Shown: piece by piece, positions 8,809 to 16,098 of the stretch | Layout: the number at the start of each line of letters is the position of its first letter | Position numbering within the stretch: position 1 is the first letter of the stretch | From: CAYVTZ01 sp964454685 | GTDB lineage: Bacteria > Bacillota > Clostridia > Christensenellales > Christensenellaceae | DNA length: 34,792 nucleotides | Reading direction: 5' to 3' | Assembly (NCBI GenBank): GCA_964454685.1 | Contig: CAYVTZ010000033.1 | Coordinates: 1 to 34,792 of the forward strand | Position numbers and translations under genes: made by a program | Notes under the pieces: generated by a model | Database searches by the model: none | What the model was told of the DNA's origin: nothing | What the model saw: the letters and a program-made list of their open reading frames with translations, nothing else

Positions 8809-9009
8809 AGATGTAATGATGCCTAATAAATGAGTGCATTCTGAGTACAAGAAACTGGATAGGCAAAATAATGTATATTAATATGGTTAAATTGCAGGGG
8901 AAAAGTAACAAAAATCATAGTAAAATACGCATGTGACACATTTGGAAACTGAGTGGGAATAATTAACGAAGGGGCTGTAGCAGTAAGCCACACTAGAAAA
9001 CAAAGAAAA

Positions 9010-9043
9010 CGAGTCAAGACAATGGTGTCAAGACTCGTTTTTT
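9010..9043 (+). terminator. Rho-independent terminator
   Basis: CGAGTC (9010-9015) pairs with GACTCG (9032-9037), with inner GACA/TGTC pairing, followed by seven T. It lies 200 bp after the giant gene. The rest of 8809-9154 shows no gene; the 200 bp before the hairpin are AT-rich and without recognised features. Confidence 0.8.
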
Positions 9044-9154
9044 GTATTAAAATGAATTTGTGCAAAGCTTTAAACTACAAGTAAAAGATACCTTAAAATT
9101 CATCGAAATGTAAGTGGTAATGCCAATGAGTTGCACATTGAATGAGAGGAATTT

Positions 9155-9433
9155 ATGATGAATAGATGCGAAGAATGGAGATTTTTCACCAAGTAGTTAC
9201 AAGAAAGTGCATTAACGGAGTATCATTCTACACGTGAATATGAATTGCGTAAAATGCGACAAGAGTTATTAGATGACATGATGACGAATGAATTAACGGA
9301 AGACCAACGGACTTTTATTGAAGAAATATTATATGAGATGATTGCTTTCCGTGACCGTGAAGCGAATTTGCTGTATCAGCAAGGCTTGAAGGATAGTGTG
9401 TGGATGCTGAGAACGTTGGGGGTGATTGCGTGA
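9155..9433 (+). pseudogene. Small gene of unknown function interrupted by an in-frame TAG
   Basis: A reading frame begins at ATGATG (9155/9158) after GAGAGGA, gives MMNRCEEWRFFTK, meets TAG at 9194-9196, and continues open in the same frame (LQESALTEYHSTREYELRKM, then QELLDDMMTNELTEDQRTFI) to TGA at 9431-9433. Read through, it would make a 92-residue, highly charged helical protein, ending QQGLKDSVWMLRTLGVIA. A single C-to-T change of a CAG codon would explain the stop. TAG is used as an ordinary stop elsewhere here (end of pyrE and rdgB), so readthrough is unlikely. A shorter product could start at TTG 9245 or ATG 9254, but neither has a good ribosome binding site. The stop overlaps the start of the following DUF6809-like gene, so both form one unit. 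Family not recognised. Confidence 0.65.
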
Positions 9434-9738
9434 ATGTGTTGGAGGAATTATATCATGGCAATGTTCGCCCCAGTGACAAGCAGTTTGACCGCACATCACA
9501 GTATGCAAGGTTTTGCGAAATACTAACCCAGAACGAGCGACATCTCACAGCGTTTCTCACTGCCCTGCCCAATGCTGAAAATGAGCTGCACTTGCTATCA
9601 CAGATGGTGAATGCACAGGCAGAAATTAGCGGTTATAGCGAAATGGAGCGATTTATAGAGGGCTTTCGTCTTGGGGCAAGGTTTATGCTTGATACCTTTG
9701 TGATGCCGGATAATAGTGTGGTAAGGGATATTGAATGA
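9430..9738 (+). CDS. DUF6809-like small protein
   Basis: A 102-residue protein beginning MNVLEELYHGNVRPSDKQF and ending with the block ERFIEGFRLGARFMLDTF. This order (LEELYxGNxRPSE-like start, helical middle, sxxxFIxGFrLGaRlmxE end) is typical of DUF6809, small proteins of unknown function scattered in Clostridia mobile elements and phages. I choose the GTG at 9430 because GGGGGTGAT lies 6-7 bases before it and it overlaps the previous stop (GTGA). A longer in-frame start at 9400 has no ribosome binding site. Function unknown. Confidence 0.75.
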   Translation: MNVLEELYHGNVRPSDKQFDRTSQYARFCEILTQNERHLTAFLTALPNAENELHLLSQMVNAQAEISGYSEMERFIEGFRLGARFMLDTFVMPDNSVVRDIE

Positions 9739-9744
9739 AGTGAA

Positions 9745-9777
9745 TAGAGCTGTCGGGATATTGTCTTGACGGCTCTA
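9745..9777 (+). terminator. Hairpin after the DUF6809-like gene, no U tract
   Basis: TAGAGCTGTC (9745-9754) pairs with GACGGCTCTA (9768-9777) over ten bases with one G-T wobble. No T run follows, so it may be a weak terminator or an mRNA-stabilising hairpin. Confidence 0.35.
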
Positions 9778-9799
9778 CTCACGTTATCGTAAGATTATC

Positions 9800-9828
9800 T
9801 TGAATTTTAGTGTAATATGTGATACAAT
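9800..9828 (+). promoter_or_regulatory. Promoter of the restriction-modification operon
   Basis: TTGAAT (9800-9805), a 17-base spacer, TACAAT (9823-9828), about 41 bp before the HTH start codon. This is a good vegetative sigma-factor promoter. Confidence 0.65.
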
Positions 9829-9869
9829 ACTACAAGATATAGTTATCAGAAGAGTTAGGAGTCGCATAT

Positions 9870-10076
9870 ATGCCAGTAAGCTATGATAAACTTTGGAAAC
9901 TGCTTATAGATAAAAAAATGAACAAGACAAATCTGAAAGAAGAATCAGGTATCAGTTTCAACATTTTAGCTAAAATGGGTCGCAATGAATTTGTGTCACT
10001 TGATAGCCTATACAAGATATGTCATACGCTTAATTGTGACATAAGTGAAATTATGGAGTTTACTAATTATGAGTAA
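9870..10076 (+). CDS. Cro/CI-type HTH regulator of the R-M operon
   Basis: A 68-residue single-domain helix-turn-helix protein (YDKLWKLLIDKKMNKTNLKE, then ISFNILAKMGRNEFVSLDSL and a C-terminal LNCDISEIMEFT), of the small YozG-like XRE class. AGGAG sits 8 bases before the ATG. The methyltransferase start lies inside its 3' end, so they are translated together. By position it may act as a controller (C protein) that delays endonuclease expression until DNA is methylated, but here it lies before the methyltransferase rather than before the endonuclease alone. No C-box is identified. Confidence 0.8.
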   Translation: MPVSYDKLWKLLIDKKMNKTNLKEESGISFNILAKMGRNEFVSLDSLYKICHTLNCDISEIMEFTNYE

Positions 10077-11559
10077 AATATTGGATTCAGTGATTGAAAC
10101 AACAAAAACTTATATAGAAACAATGCCAAAAGCTGAACGTAAAAAGTATGGTCAGTTTTTTACTAGCGTAGAAACAGCTGAATTTATGGCAAGTTTATTT
10201 GGTATACCTAAAAATAAGACTGTGATCACCGTTCTGGATGCAGGTGCAGGCACAGGGATACTGTCAGCGGCAATGATTAACCATTTGCAGCAGTATTCTT
10301 GGTTAGAAAAAATTGAATTAACTTGCTATGAAACGGATGGACAGGTTTTAGACTTGCTACATGATAATCTACAGGCAGTGAAAAATAATTCTAAAATTTC
10401 TGTTGAATATACTGTCGTTACAGAGAACTATATACTATCTCAACAAAGTGACTATAATGAGATGCTTGGCTTAAAAGCAAATCCACAAAAATTTGATTAT
10501 GTAATTGGCAATCCGCCCTATATGAAGATACCAAAAGATGCCCCAGAAGCGAAAGCAATGCCTAATGTATGCTATGGTGCACCTAACACATATTTCTTAT
10601 TTGCTGCAATGGGGCTCTTCAATCTTCAAGAAGATGGTGAATTGGTTTATATTATCCCTCGGTCATGGACTTCAGGTGCTTACTTTAAAAGTTTTAGACA
10701 GTACTTTATGACGAATGGAGTCTTAGAGCACTTGCATTTATTTGTAAGTAGAGATAAGGTGTTTGATAAAGAATGTGTTCTTCAAGAAACCATGATAGTA
10801 AAAGTCAAAAAATCAAAAATCAAGCCAAGTTGTATTACTATTACTTCAACAAAAACAAACAAAGATTTTAAGGATGTGACGTTTTTTAAAGCTCCTTATG
10901 ATGTTGTAGTTTCAGGCGGCGACTATTATGTGTATCTTGTGACCGATACAAAAGAAGTGGAAATTCTTGAAGAATTAAATAAATGGCAAGATACACTTCC
11001 ATCAATAGGTTTGAAAATGAAAACAGGTCTTACCGTTGACTTTAGAAATCGTGATGTTTTGAGAAATCAGCCCATGCAGGATACTGTGCCACTTTTTTAT
11101 TCACAACATATTAAAGACGGCAAGGTTATATTTCCAGTAGGTAAAGAAAACGAATATATTTCCACACAACAAAGAGGTCTATTGCAGCAGAACAGAAATT
11201 ACCTGTTTGTAAAGCGTTTTACAGCAAAAGAAGAACAACGACGGTTACAATGTGGAGTTTATCTTTCAAAACGACATCCAGAGTATGAAGTTATTAGTAC
11301 ACAAAACAAGATTAACTTTATTGACAGTGCAAGAGAGCTCTCTGAATGTGCAATATATGGGCTTTATGTTCTATTCAACTCTACTATTTACGATTATTAT
11401 TATAGAATTTTAAATGGCTCAACTCAGGTGAACTCAACCGAGATAAATTCTATGCCAGTTCCGCCATTAAACATTATTGAATCTATGGGCAGAGAGATAA
11501 TTATAAAAAAAGATTGGTCAGAGGGATGTTGTGATCAAATATTAAGGAGCTATTTATGA
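10069..11559 (+). CDS. Type II adenine-N6 DNA methyltransferase (BsuBI/PstI type)
   Basis: A 496-residue methyltransferase that would methylate adenine in the R-M recognition site using S-adenosylmethionine. The ATG at 10069 overlaps the HTH gene by 8 bases and begins MSKILDSVIETT. Motifs in order: GQFFTS (about 28-33, motif X), VLDAGAGTG (about 55-63, SAM-binding motif I), YETD (about 87-90, acidic motif II), GNPPY (about 147-151, catalytic motif IV of N6-adenine enzymes). The long C-terminal part is the likely target-recognition region. The length matches BsuBI-type enzymes of about 500 residues. The stop overlaps the endonuclease start (ATGA). With a BsuBI/PstI endonuclease next to it, the expected site is CTGCAG, by family inference. 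The AT-rich composition compared with the pyr region suggests horizontal gain. Confidence 0.92.
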   Translation: MSKILDSVIETTKTYIETMPKAERKKYGQFFTSVETAEFMASLFGIPKNKTVITVLDAGAGTGILSAAMINHLQQYSWLEKIELTCYETDGQVLDLLHDNLQAVKNNSKISVEYTVVTENYILSQQSDYNEMLGLKANPQKFDYVIGNPPYMKIPKDAPEAKAMPNVCYGAPNTYFLFAAMGLFNLQEDGELVYIIPRSWTSGAYFKSFRQYFMTNGVLEHLHLFVSRDKVFDKECVLQETMIVKVKKSKIKPSCITITSTKTNKDFKDVTFFKAPYDVVVSGGDYYVYLVTDTKEVEILEELNKWQDTLPSIGLKMKTGLTVDFRNRDVLRNQPMQDTVPLFYSQHIKDGKVIFPVGKENEYISTQQRGLLQQNRNYLFVKRFTAKEEQRRLQCGVYLSKRHPEYEVISTQNKINFIDSARELSECAIYGLYVLFNSTIYDYYYRILNGSTQVNSTEINSMPVPPLNIIESMGREIIIKKDWSEGCCDQILRSYL

Positions 11560-12473
11560 GTAAATTAGAAGAAGCTAGAAAACTATTACAAGAGCTTGAT
11601 GTACAGCCACGTCAGCAATCGGATCTATGCTGTTATGTAATTTTGGCTATGACAAATATTACTGAGAGTTCGCAATGGAGTAAGGCTACTAATGAGTGGA
11701 TAAGAATACATGATATTTTGATTTTTACAAGTAATCAATATGGTGTGACATATGCTGAAAATAGCCGTGAAACTTTTAGAAAACAGGCTATACATCACTT
11801 TAGAAATGCTGCATTTATAGAAGATAATAATCTTGCCACCAATAGTCCTAATTACCGTTATCGCTTGACGGATGAGATGCTAGAACTGGTTCGTTCTTTT
11901 GGTACAATTACATGGGAAAACAAAAAGAAAGTGTTTTTGAAAAATCACACTAGCCTTATGGAGTTATATGCTTCTAAAAAGGTTATGAGCCAAATACCAG
12001 TGAAAATAAATGGTGTAGACTTTAGCTTTTCAACGGGTTCTCACAATGAACTGCAGAAGGCAATTATTGAGGAATTTGCACCAAGATTTGCTCATGGGGC
12101 ACAGTGTCTTTATATTGGCGATACAACTGCCAAAGATTTAGTAAAAAATGAAGATAAGCTAGCAGAATTAGGATTTGAAATAACGTTACACGATAAAATG
12201 CCCGACGTTGTATTGTATTCAGCAGAGAAAAATTGGCTTTATTTTGTCGAGTCTGTAACTTCAGTAGGTGCAATGGAGCCAAAGCGAATATTAGAAATTG
12301 AGCAGATGACTAAAAATGTGAAAGCAGGCAGAATTTACGTTACTGCTTTCTTGGATTTTAAAACATTTAAGAAGTTTTCAGAGATACTTGCATGGGAAAC
12401 AGAGGTTTGGATAGCAGATATGCCTGAACACATGATACACTTGAATGGTGATAGATTTTTAGGGCCGAGATGA
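11556..12473 (+). CDS. BsuBI/PstI-family type II restriction endonuclease
   Basis: A 305-residue endonuclease. The family-specific C-terminal half is clear: STGSHNELQKAIIEEFAPRF, LYIGDT, KMPDVVLYSAEKNWLYFVES followed by VTSVGAMEPKRILEIEQM, and the end IADMPEHMIHLNGDRFLGPR, which are hallmark blocks of BsuBI/PstI enzymes. The N-terminal half (1-140) fits the winged-helix-like N domain of this family. It cleaves unmodified DNA; the expected target is CTGCAG. One CTGCAG (12051-12056) lies within this gene, so the host needs the methyltransferase active to keep it. Translation is coupled to the methyltransferase by a 4-base overlap. Confidence 0.92.
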   Translation: MSKLEEARKLLQELDVQPRQQSDLCCYVILAMTNITESSQWSKATNEWIRIHDILIFTSNQYGVTYAENSRETFRKQAIHHFRNAAFIEDNNLATNSPNYRYRLTDEMLELVRSFGTITWENKKKVFLKNHTSLMELYASKKVMSQIPVKINGVDFSFSTGSHNELQKAIIEEFAPRFAHGAQCLYIGDTTAKDLVKNEDKLAELGFEITLHDKMPDVVLYSAEKNWLYFVESVTSVGAMEPKRILEIEQMTKNVKAGRIYVTAFLDFKTFKKFSEILAWETEVWIADMPEHMIHLNGDRFLGPR

Positions 12474-12522
12474 CCACAGATTTTCCATATATTTTAGATT
12501 TAATGATTAGGAGAGTGTAGAT

Positions 12523-13209
12523 ATGTCAAAAGGCATCGTATACATACTAACAAACCCTTGCCTTGATGGGTGGGTTAAAATAGGTATGACAGAACGAAAT
12601 GATATCGAAAGTAGATTAAAAGAACTAAACACTCCCACAAACATACCTCTTTCTTATCGTTGCTATGCTACTTATGAAGTTGAAAATCCTATGATAGTTG
12701 AAAAAAGTATTCATAGCTTGATTGATAGAGTAGATAATTCTCTTCATGCAAGAGAGCAGTTGAGCAACGGCAAGATTCGTGAGCGTGAATTTTTCAAAAT
12801 ATCGCCAGAAACAGCTTTTGGAATATTTAACGACATTGCTACTTTAAGAGGTGACAGGAGCTGTTTGAAACCTTACGCCCCAACAGAAGAACAAGCTCAA
12901 GAAGAGGAAATTGCCGAGAGCAAAATGAAGCGTGGAAACAACTCCTTTAAGCTCTTGGGTATATCTATTGGAGAGGAGCTTTCCTTTTTACTTGATGACA
13001 CAATCACGGCTAAGGTTTCCAATAACAAAAACAAAGTAGAGTACGGAGGAGAACTGTATACGGTAACTGCTCTAGCTATTAAACTTTTAATTGAAACGCA
13101 AGGATGGTCTGAAAACACTCATGCGAATGGGTGGCGATATTTTGTGAAAGATGGGATTACGCTAAGCGAACTTCGAGAGAAAGTAGAACAAATAGAATGT
13201 GATGAATAA
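12523..13209 (+). CDS. GIY-YIG nuclease-domain protein with C-terminal RAMA/DUF4357-like domain
   Basis: A 228-residue protein. Residues 4-100 form a GIY-YIG-type domain (GIVYILTN, WVKIGMTE, SRLKELNTPTNIPLSYRCYA) of the T5orf172/MUG113 subgroup. Residues about 140-225 (KLLGISIGEELSFLLDDTIT, VEYGGELYTVTALAIKLLIE, GWRYFVKDGITLSELRE) resemble the RAMA/DUF4357 domains that accompany DNA modification enzymes. It lies 49 bp after the endonuclease with AGGAGAG before the ATG and shares its low GC, so it belongs to the R-M island. It could be a second nuclease, for example acting on modified DNA, or an accessory factor; the role is inferred only from domains and position. Confidence 0.8.
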   Translation: MSKGIVYILTNPCLDGWVKIGMTERNDIESRLKELNTPTNIPLSYRCYATYEVENPMIVEKSIHSLIDRVDNSLHAREQLSNGKIREREFFKISPETAFGIFNDIATLRGDRSCLKPYAPTEEQAQEEEIAESKMKRGNNSFKLLGISIGEELSFLLDDTITAKVSNNKNKVEYGGELYTVTALAIKLLIETQGWSENTHANGWRYFVKDGITLSELREKVEQIECDE

Positions 13210-13253
13210 CTTTAGTATGCGTGAGTTTCTGCTACTGCTGTGATACTAAAAAT

Positions 13254-13281
13254 TTGACTTGCCATAAAAATACGGTATAAT
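13254..13281 (+). promoter_or_regulatory. Promoter in the gap after the R-M island
   Basis: TTGACT (13254-13259), a 16-base spacer, TATAAT (13276-13281). No open reading frame follows closely; a terminator follows about 85 bp later, which suggests a short non-coding transcript or a leader. Confidence 0.55.
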
Positions 13282-13287
13282 AAAGCA

Positions 13288-13396
13288 CCAAAAACAGCAC
13301 AAAATAGATACAATAGTATCTAAAATCACATAAAACTTAGCGAGTGGGAGTAACGCCCGCACATAAGCCCGCTATTCTTTTGAGCCGCGGGCTTTT
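13288..13396 (+). ncRNA. Candidate small RNA (about 110 nt) with own promoter and terminator
   Basis: Between the promoter at 13254-13281 and a hairpin terminator (AGCCCGC at 13366-13372 pairing with GCGGGCT at 13387-13393, then TTT) there is no reading frame of useful size. The predicted transcript contains a small GATAC/GTATC hairpin and a GGG/CCC hairpin before the terminator. It may instead be a transcription-attenuated leader for the DUF2089 gene, which however has its own promoter. No known RNA family is recognised. Confidence 0.35.
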
Positions 13397-13456
13397 GCGC
13401 AGTGGCATAGCTCTTCATCTTGACCTTCGGGATGTTAGAAGAGAAAGCACCCATTA

Positions 13457-13485
13457 TTGACTTTAATAATATTAAATATTATACT
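13457..13485 (+). promoter_or_regulatory. Promoter of the DUF2089 gene
   Basis: TTGACT (13457-13462), a 17-base AT-only spacer, TATACT (13480-13485), 23 bp before the start codon, with GGAGG in between. Confidence 0.65.
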
Positions 13486-13508
13486 GAATAAAATGATGGA
13501 GGCGAAAG

Positions 13509-13817
13509 ATGAGCATTGAGATTGTACCTGAATGGATGATGAATCTGGAAGATGAGGATGTGGCGTTCATCAAGAACTTTCTTTTGGCTTCCGGATCGCT
13601 CAAGGAGATTGCAGGGCAATATGGCGTGACGTATCCGACGGTGAGGCTGCGCTTGGATAAATTGATCCAAAAAGTACAGATCAGCGAGGATAATGCGAGC
13701 GAACCGTACATCGCACTCATAAAAAGAATGACTGTGAATGACAAAATTGACTTAGACACGGCAAAAATACTAATTCATGAATACAAAAAAATAAGAAATG
13801 ACGAGAGTAAATTTTAG
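13509..13817 (+). CDS. DUF2089 family protein
   Basis: A 102-residue DUF2089-family protein. The block VPEWMMNLEDEDVAFIKNFL followed by LASGSLKEIAGQYGVTYPTV and RLRLDKLI is the family core; the last part is a sigma-factor-like helix-turn-helix, so it probably binds DNA or RNA polymerase as a regulator. Many relatives carry an N-terminal zinc-binding segment, which this shorter form lacks. A GGAGG ribosome binding site precedes the ATG. The gene stands alone between its own promoter and the pyr promoter; its targets are unknown. Confidence 0.8.
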   Translation: MSIEIVPEWMMNLEDEDVAFIKNFLLASGSLKEIAGQYGVTYPTVRLRLDKLIQKVQISEDNASEPYIALIKRMTVNDKIDLDTAKILIHEYKKIRNDESKF

Positions 13818-13916
13818 CATGCCATGAGTGATTACAAGTGTGACGCTTTTGTTTGCGGGATTTTGGGCGCTGCGCTTGAAAGATGGAACATAACCTTTCC
13901 TGCTCAAAAAAACTGA

Positions 13917-13945
13917 TTGAACCTTATCGGGAAATGATGTATAAT
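13917..13945 (+). promoter_or_regulatory. pyr operon promoter
   Basis: TTGAAC (13917-13922), a 17-base spacer, TATAAT (13940-13945), directly upstream of the PyrR-responsive leader. Confidence 0.75.
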
Positions 13946-13973
13946 CAATTTAGAAGAAAAAACCTTTAAACAG

Positions 13974-14044
13974 AACCCTGTGAGGCTGTAAGGTGACATC
14001 ATTGATTGTTGTGTCTTGCTGTGCCTACGGGTGCGGCTTTTTTT
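13974..14044 (+). promoter_or_regulatory. PyrR-binding leader and attenuator
   Basis: The bases AACCCTGTGAGGCT (13974-13987) match the PyrR-binding loop consensus ARUCCNGNGAGGYU at all but one position. About 30 bases later a GC-rich hairpin (GCTGTGCC 14018-14025 with GGTGCGGC 14030-14037, four-base loop) is followed by seven T, a Rho-independent attenuator. By the known mechanism, PyrR with UMP binds the anti-antiterminator loop, lets the terminator form and switches the operon off when pyrimidines are plentiful. Confidence 0.85.
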
Positions 14045-14120
14045 GTAGATGCAGGCCATCTGACATCGGAAAGCAAGGTTGCGTGAAGGGAACTGTGACA
14101 CTGACGAGGAGAACGCCGTG

Positions 14121-14660
14121 ATGGAAGGCAAAGTCTTGATTATGGACTGCGAAACAATGGAGCGTGCACTGCGGCGCATTGCACATCAAATTATTGAAAA
14201 CACGCAAGGCGCGAAGAATCTGGCGATGGTGGGAATCCAACGCAGGGGCGTTACGCTGGCGCAGTGTCTGGCAAGGTATATACAGGAATTTGAAGGTGTG
14301 AGTGTACCTTTGGGGACGCTGGATATCACATATTATCGTGATGATTTGACGCGCATACATACCCAGCCTGTTTTGCAGCCGATACAGCTCGGGCTGGATG
14401 TGGATGGCAAGGAAGTGGTTTTGGTGGACGATGTGCTGTACACGGGCAGGACGGCGCGCGCTGCCATGGACGCGATCATGGATCAGGGGAGGCCGGACAA
14501 GATACGCCTTGCCGTGCTGGTGGATCGCGGACATCGTGAGCTGCCCATTCGAGCGGATTTTGTTGGGAAAAACATTCCGACCTCGGAAACTGAAGTGGTG
14601 CATGTGCACGTGCGGGAGTTTGACGAGGAAGAGTGCGTCTTTATCACAAAGACGCAATGA
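14121..14660 (+). CDS. pyrR: PyrR, bifunctional pyr RNA-binding regulator / uracil phosphoribosyltransferase
   Basis: A 179-residue PyrR. It senses UMP/UTP and PRPP, binds the leader RNA 130 bp upstream and can also make UMP from uracil and PRPP. Seen: the PRPP loop VVLVDDVLYTGRTARAAMDA, the N-terminal MVGIQRRGVTLAQ and the conserved LGTLDITYYRDDL segment. The start is at ATG 14121 (a GTG directly before it at 14118 is an alternative) after GAGGAG; the in-frame ATG at 14079 would add 14 non-family residues. First gene of the operon. A small GGGTAC/GTACCC hairpin (14663-14677) separates it from the permease gene, but no second PyrR site is seen there. Confidence 0.95.
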   Translation: MEGKVLIMDCETMERALRRIAHQIIENTQGAKNLAMVGIQRRGVTLAQCLARYIQEFEGVSVPLGTLDITYYRDDLTRIHTQPVLQPIQLGLDVDGKEVVLVDDVLYTGRTARAAMDAIMDQGRPDKIRLAVLVDRGHRELPIRADFVGKNIPTSETEVVHVHVREFDEEECVFITKTQ

Positions 14661-14719
14661 CCGGGTACCATGTACCCAAAGGGATGGGTGCAGTAATACA
14701 ACGAACAGGGAGGTAATTT

Positions 14720-16036
14720 ATGGAAAAGAAAATGGAACTGAAACAACATGGAACAGGCAAAAACATCATTTTAGGGTTCCAACACCTATTTGCGATGTTT
14801 GGTGCGACGGTGCTGGTGCCGCTTTTGACGGGAATGAACCCTGCGGTGGCAATTTTCTGCGCGGGCGCCGGTACGCTGCTGTTTCACTTGATTACAAAGG
14901 GCAAGGTGCCGGTGTTTTTGGGATCGAGCTTTGCGTTTATTGGCGCGATTGTGGTGACGGCGGTGCAGATTAGCGGGGTAGATGCAGCGCAGGAAGGATA
15001 TATGTCTTCTGCGGCCTACCAGGAGGCGCTGCCCTTTGTTGCATGCGGCATCATCGGCGCGGGCGCAATCTATCTGATCCTTTCCATCATTGTAAAATGT
15101 GTGGGCGTGGAGCGTGTGATGAAAGTGTTTCCGCCCGTGGTGGTAGGTCCGATGATCATGGTGATCGGACTTTCGCTGGCGCCGACGGCATTGAGCAACA
15201 TCACGGGATCACCGACAGCGAACGTACCGGACGTGCTATGGATGCGCTGGGTGATCGCGCTCGTGGTGATCGGAACAATGGTGGCGATTTCCATCTTTGC
15301 AAAAGGATTCTTCAAGCTGGTACCCATCATCATCGGCATTGCGGCGGGATATATCGTTGCGGCGCTGATGGGGCAGGTGGATTTTTCCGGATTCCAGAGC
15401 GGCGCGAATTTGGGTTTTCAGCTTCCGAGCTTTTCTTTCCCGAATTTCACAGACCCGCGGGCGTGGCAGGCGGTTGCCATTATATCGCCGGTTGCCATTG
15501 TGACGTTTATGGAGCACATTGGAGATATCACGACGAATGGCGCAGTGGTAGGCAAGAATTTCCTCAAAGACCCCGGACTGCACCGCACACTGATTGGAGA
15601 TGGTGTGGCAACCATGTTTGCAGGCGTGATGGGCGGGCCGCCCAACACAACGTATGGCGAGAACACGGGCGTTTTGGCTGTAACCAAGAACTACAACCCG
15701 ATGACGCTGCGCATTGCTGCGATTTTTGCAATTGTGATTAGCTTGTTTGGCATCTTTCCGGTGTTCCTTGGCTCCATTCCCGGCGCGGTTATGGGCGGCG
15801 TATCCATGCTGCTGTTTGGCATGATTGCGGCAATCGGCCTGCGGACGCTGGTGGAGGCGCAACTGGACTTTTCGCACAGCCGCAACTTGATCATCGTATC
15901 GTTGATGCTGGTGGTGGGGCTTGGGCTGGCGGCATCCGGCGGCATTCAAGTGACGGATACGTTCCGCTTATCCAACATCTTTTTGGCGGGTGTGGTTGGC
16001 ATTGCGCTAAACTTGATTTTACCGAGAGAGATTTAA
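14720..16036 (+). CDS. pyrP: Uracil permease (NCS2 family)
   Basis: A 438-residue inner-membrane uracil:proton symporter (UraA/PyrP family) with about 14 hydrophobic segments. Family marks include QHLFAMFGATVLVPLLTG at the N-terminus, the ATVL-P start of TM1, VAIVTFMEHIGDITTNG with the conserved Glu, and GPPNTTYGENTGVLAVTK, the second uracil-binding Glu region. GGAGG lies before the ATG. In Bacillus the permease is also the second gene of the operon, so uracil uptake is co-regulated with de novo synthesis by the leader upstream. Confidence 0.94.
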   Translation: MEKKMELKQHGTGKNIILGFQHLFAMFGATVLVPLLTGMNPAVAIFCAGAGTLLFHLITKGKVPVFLGSSFAFIGAIVVTAVQISGVDAAQEGYMSSAAYQEALPFVACGIIGAGAIYLILSIIVKCVGVERVMKVFPPVVVGPMIMVIGLSLAPTALSNITGSPTANVPDVLWMRWVIALVVIGTMVAISIFAKGFFKLVPIIIGIAAGYIVAALMGQVDFSGFQSGANLGFQLPSFSFPNFTDPRAWQAVAIISPVAIVTFMEHIGDITTNGAVVGKNFLKDPGLHRTLIGDGVATMFAGVMGGPPNTTYGENTGVLAVTKNYNPMTLRIAAIFAIVISLFGIFPVFLGSIPGAVMGGVSMLLFGMIAAIGLRTLVEAQLDFSHSRNLIIVSLMLVVGLGLAASGGIQVTDTFRLSNIFLAGVVGIALNLILPREI

Positions 16037-16098
16037 CGATGAGGGTGCTGCGTCGCACGGGCGGCGCGGCGCTCTTGGTATGTATGAAACGGGGCAAC

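Noticed and set aside
9155..9433. Pyrrolysine or other TAG recoding
   Set aside because: TAG ends pyrE and rdgB normally in this window and no suppressor tRNA is seen, so a nonsense mutation is simpler.
14663..14677. Second PyrR attenuator between pyrR and the permease gene
   Set aside because: Only a 6-bp hairpin with no PyrR-loop consensus and no T run.
14398..14973. 191-residue plus-strand frame across the pyrR-permease junction
   Set aside because: Out of frame with both clear genes; composition is Trp/Arg/Cys-rich shadow.
15043..15741. 232-residue plus-strand frame inside the permease gene
   Set aside because: A shifted-frame shadow of a hydrophobic transporter, full of His/Arg/Asp and with no start signal.
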